Source: Oscillospiraceae bacterium (GTDB lineage: Bacteria > Bacillota > Clostridia > Oscillospirales > Ruminococcaceae). Taken from it: a stretch of 6,854 nucleotides of DNA. Made by a program: the position numbers and the translations under genes. This document shows, one piece after another, positions 6,102 to 6,854 of the stretch. How positions within the stretch are numbered: the first letter of the stretch is position 1; every line of letters begins with the position of its first letter. Below the pieces are notes generated by a model. That model was not told the DNA's origin. It searched no databases and was given only the letters and a program-made list of their open reading frames with translations. The stretch spans positions 1 to 6,854 of the forward strand of contig CAAEOA010000227.1 of assembly GCA_900757485.1 (NCBI GenBank), in the 5' to 3' direction.

Positions 6102-6110
6102 AGGTACCAA
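6081..6110 (-). promoter_or_regulatory. Predicted sigma-A promoter for the dehydrogenase gene
   Basis: On the - strand TTGGTA (6110-6105), an 18-bp spacer and a perfect TATAAT (6086-6081) are present. The start would be near 6074, giving a leader of about 57 nt before ATG 6017. Confidence 0.6.
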
Positions 6111-6151
6111 ATAAGAATGGATATGATAACATTGAAAAAAGCATTCTGGCA

Positions 6152-6180
6152 TTGACTGTTAATGAAAACAAGTATTTTAT
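6152..6180 (+). promoter_or_regulatory. Predicted sigma-A promoter for the MFS transporter gene
   Basis: TTGACT (6152-6157), a 17-bp spacer and TTTTAT (6175-6180) point towards the MFS gene, with a start near 6187 and a leader of about 50 nt. The two divergent promoters are about 40 bp apart (-35 to -35), close enough for shared control. Confidence 0.55.
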
Positions 6181-6237
6181 TTGACTCTGCAAGATATAAA
6201 ACAGATTGTGGATACTATCGGAAAGGAACAGTAAGCG

Positions 6238-6854
6238 ATGGAAAAACGACAAAATAGAGCTTTGCCGGTATTGGTGGGCATCATATTAATTCGCGGTTTT
6301 GCGAGCGGCGGTATTAATATGACTGCCAGCTTGTTTCTCACTCCCGTTTCTCAAGGACTTGGTGTGGGAATCGGCACTTTGTCGCTTTATTTCAGCATTA
6401 TGTCAGTGGTTACAATCCTGTGGCTTCCGTATGCCGGAAAATTGGTAGGGCGTTACAATATTCGTATATTGGCGGTGATATCAGCTACACTTCAGGCGCT
6501 TTCTTTTGCAGGCTTCGGTCTGATGAACAATGTGATCGGTTGGTACTTGCTTTCTATTCCTCAAGCCATGGGGGCGGCTATTTTGGTTAATCTTTTAGGT
6601 CCGATCCTGATTAACCGCTGGTTTCCCCATAACACCGGGCTGATTTTAGGTATTCAAATGGCATTTGTTTGGTTGTTTGCTGCCGGTTTACAATCTATAA
6701 CATCTCAGATCATTGCGGTCAGCGGGTGGCGCAATGCTTATTTTATTGTTGGGCTCGGTACTTTCTTGGTTGTTGTTGCTTCCGCCTTTCTGTTTCTGCG
6801 GGACAGACCATCCAAAGAGAAACCCGAAGCAAGCGGAAAGCAGGAAACTACTCA
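6238..6854 (+). CDS. Major facilitator superfamily transporter, N-terminal half (3' truncated)
   Basis: The frame opens at ATG 6238-6240, preceded by AAGGAA (6223-6228), and stays open to the window end: 205 full codons, about half of a usual 400-430 residue MFS protein. Six hydrophobic segments are visible (about 10-32, 46-66, 77-95, 100-124, 134-160, 168-188), followed by a charged stretch (RDRPSKEKPE) that fits the central cytoplasmic loop. The loop after segment 2 (PYAGKLVGRYNIR, 64-76) is the MFS motif A position. NRWFPHNTGLILGI (126-139) resembles the segment 4-5 loop of the OFA/monocarboxylate-type subgroup. The protein acts in the cytoplasmic membrane; substrate and direction are unknown. 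Its divergent pairing with the probable 7-alpha-HSDH suggests an organic-anion or steroid substrate, an inference from context only. Confidence 0.85.
   Translation, partial: MEKRQNRALPVLVGIILIRGFASGGINMTASLFLTPVSQGLGVGIGTLSLYFSIMSVVTILWLPYAGKLVGRYNIRILAVISATLQALSFAGFGLMNNVIGWYLLSIPQAMGAAILVNLLGPILINRWFPHNTGLILGIQMAFVWLFAAGLQSITSQIIAVSGWRNAYFIVGLGTFLVVVASAFLFLRDRPSKEKPEASGKQETT

Noticed and set aside
6018..6152. 45-codon N-terminal extension of the dehydrogenase frame
   Set aside because: It would cover the predicted promoter and the AGGAGG site, and its residues have no SDR character; the true start is 6017.
6181..6216. Second TTGACT (6181-6186) as an alternative MFS promoter
   Set aside because: The nearest good -10 match, GATACT, is 24 bp away and TATAAA is 8 bp away, so neither spacing works; the hexamer at 6152 with a 17-bp spacer is better.
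1..6854. CRISPR array, tRNA, insertion sequence, phage or toxin-antitoxin genes
   Set aside because: No regularly spaced repeats, cloverleaf, transposase-like frame or typical small paired genes were seen on either strand by eye.

Overview
The window looks like ordinary chromosomal DNA from a low-to-moderate GC member of the Bacillota, probably a gut-type anaerobic Clostridia. The evidence is AGGAGG-like ribosome binding sites, sigma-A style promoters (TTGACN / TATAAT, several with an extended TGn -10), tight gene packing, U-tract hairpin terminators, and a short-chain dehydrogenase that resembles clostridial 7-alpha-hydroxysteroid dehydrogenases. This assignment is an inference; no rRNA or other taxonomic marker is present.

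Layout. (1) 1-1754, + strand: the C-terminal part of a GH38 alpha-mannosidase, cut by the window edge. (2) 1834-3579, + strand: a promoter followed by a three-gene run. It encodes a Bcp/PrxQ thiol peroxidase, a low-molecular-weight protein-tyrosine phosphatase and SfsA; the last two overlap by ATGA. (3) 3601-3654: a near-symmetrical hairpin with perfect 24-bp arms, serving two converging operons. (4) 3747-4975, - strand: a MarR-family regulator followed, with an ATGA overlap, by a TauE/SafE-type permease. A good promoter lies upstream and a 13-bp palindrome sits at its predicted transcription start, so autoregulation is likely. (5) 5146-6017, - strand: a hairpin terminator and a short-chain dehydrogenase, the best candidate here for a bile-acid 7-alpha-HSDH. 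(6) 6238-6854, + strand: the N-terminal half of an MFS transporter, divergent from the dehydrogenase across a 220-bp region with a promoter in each direction.

How the parts may work together. The peroxidase/phosphatase/SfsA run looks like a housekeeping operon without a clear shared pathway. MarR plus TauE is a regulator-exporter pair, and its cysteine-rich regulator suggests a thiol, sulfur or electrophile signal. The dehydrogenase and divergent MFS gene could form a small steroid or bile-acid transform-and-transport locus, but only the enzyme half has family-level support. I saw no CRISPR array, tRNA, rRNA, insertion sequence, phage gene or toxin-antitoxin pair. Nothing here amounts to a clearly new multi-gene system. 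The HSDH/MFS locus and the MarR-TauE operator are the items most worth checking.
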